From positions 1-64,000 of the forward strand of contig JAUIHT010000007.1 of NCBI GenBank assembly GCA_030432235.1: a DNA stretch of 64,000 nucleotides. Direction: 5' to 3'. The notes under the pieces were generated by a model. The model was given only the letters and a program-made list of their open reading frames with translations. It did no database searches and was not told the DNA's origin. This document shows, in pieces, positions 63,672-64,000 of the stretch (within the stretch, counting starts at the first letter, position 1; the number at the start of each line of letters is the position of its first letter). A program made the translations under genes and the position numbers. The DNA is from Verrucomicrobiia bacterium (GTDB lineage Bacteria; Verrucomicrobiota; Verrucomicrobiia; Opitutales; Cerasicoccaceae).

Positions 63672-64000
63672 TAGCCGATGCCACACCCGCCGCGGCTGAG
63701 CATCACCTGCACAGCTACTTCAACGTCTGTCCGGAAAGCCCGAACTCACAATGGGTGCTATACTTTGCCAGCACGGACCGTGACGCATCAGTCGGTGAGG
63801 TGCGCATTTCCAATCGCCAAACTGGCGAAGAGCGCACACTCGCCCGTGACGTCCATACGGAGGACGCCCACCGCGTGGCCTGCCAACAATGGGTCGACCT
63901 CGGACGTAAAGTTATTTTCCACGACGAGCGCGACGGTCAGTGGATGGTCGTCGTGGTGGATATCGAGACCGGCGAGGAAACGGTATTGGCCGAGGACCGC
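63665..64000 (+). CDS. Beta-propeller protein, oligogalacturonate-lyase-like, truncated by window end
   Basis: From ATG 63665 an open frame runs off the window with 112 visible residues. HLHSYFNVCPESPNSQWVLY, VACQQWVDLGRKVIFHDERD and VVDIETGEETVLAED are propeller blades like those of the protein at 39793 (CPWSPDGSQLLY, YQQWGLDGQCIVYDDMRD). The two are paralogues. No signal peptide is visible. Its start overlaps the previous stop by 7 bp. The PL22-like activity is speculative. Confidence 0.72.
   Translation, partial: MLIADATPAAAEHHLHSYFNVCPESPNSQWVLYFASTDRDASVGEVRISNRQTGEERTLARDVHTEDAHRVACQQWVDLGRKVIFHDERDGQWMVVVVDIETGEETVLAEDR

Overview
The window reads as a chromosomal carbohydrate-use locus of a Verrucomicrobiota bacterium, most likely a marine Opitutae-type lineage. 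The clues are three LamG-like proteins with PEP-CTERM-type tails, a giant pilin-like protein resembling the Verru_Chthon cassette A family, five type I sulfatases, and paralogous glycan-active enzymes with no SusC/SusD pair. This placement is inferred from gene content; no rRNA or marker gene is present.

Layout. 1-1741: a partial phytanoyl-CoA dioxygenase-like gene, a divergent AraC regulator and tRNA-Leu(UAA). 2008-6461: an oligopeptide/oligosaccharide-type ABC importer whose binding protein is fused to the first permease, then the second permease. 6618-8743: a PEP-CTERM LamG protein and a LacI regulator. 8825-24449: secreted enzymes in divergent operons (CBM9/TIM-barrel protein, beta-helix protein, pectate-lyase-like protein, a second TIM-barrel protein, a large LamG multidomain protein) and two more PEP-CTERM LamG proteins. 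24480-38411: an intracellular GH110 enzyme, a second large multidomain paralogue, two SGNH/SASA esterases, a sulfatase, a third multidomain paralogue, a LamG protein and a Gfo/Idh/MocA oxidoreductase. 38483-45773: a GH63/GH37-like hydrolase, a beta-propeller protein, a small secreted unknown and the pilin-like giant. 45919-52674: a GH4 enzyme, two sulfatases, a second LacI regulator and a DUF1961-like protein. 52829-60153: a second CBM9/TIM-barrel protein, an unknown secreted protein and two sulfatases. 60287-64000: the two ATPases of a Dpp/Opp-type importer, a LamG/DUF1961-like cytoplasmic protein and a truncated beta-propeller gene.

How it fits together. A 16-bp palindrome (approximate consensus wTGTnCACGTGnnCAA) recurs at 16 places, almost all in promoter regions and covering nearly every operon from 2 kb to the end. 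A second, 13-bp odd palindrome (TGCAACSGTTGCA) occurs at five places. Two LacI-family regulators are encoded, so the locus looks like one regulon under two repressors. Enzymes with signal peptides would cut a polymer outside the cytoplasm. The ABC system, permeases at one end and ATPases at the other, would import oligosaccharides. A leaderless set (four sulfatases, GH110, GH4, GH63-like, propeller proteins, oxidoreductase) would finish desulfation and hydrolysis inside. The substrate is inferred to be a sulfated, probably acetylated polysaccharide containing galactose and/or uronic acid; its identity is not established.

No stretch longer than about 300 bases lacks a gene. Intergenic gaps are short and mostly hold the operators listed. 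No CRISPR array, insertion sequence, rRNA or riboswitch was seen.
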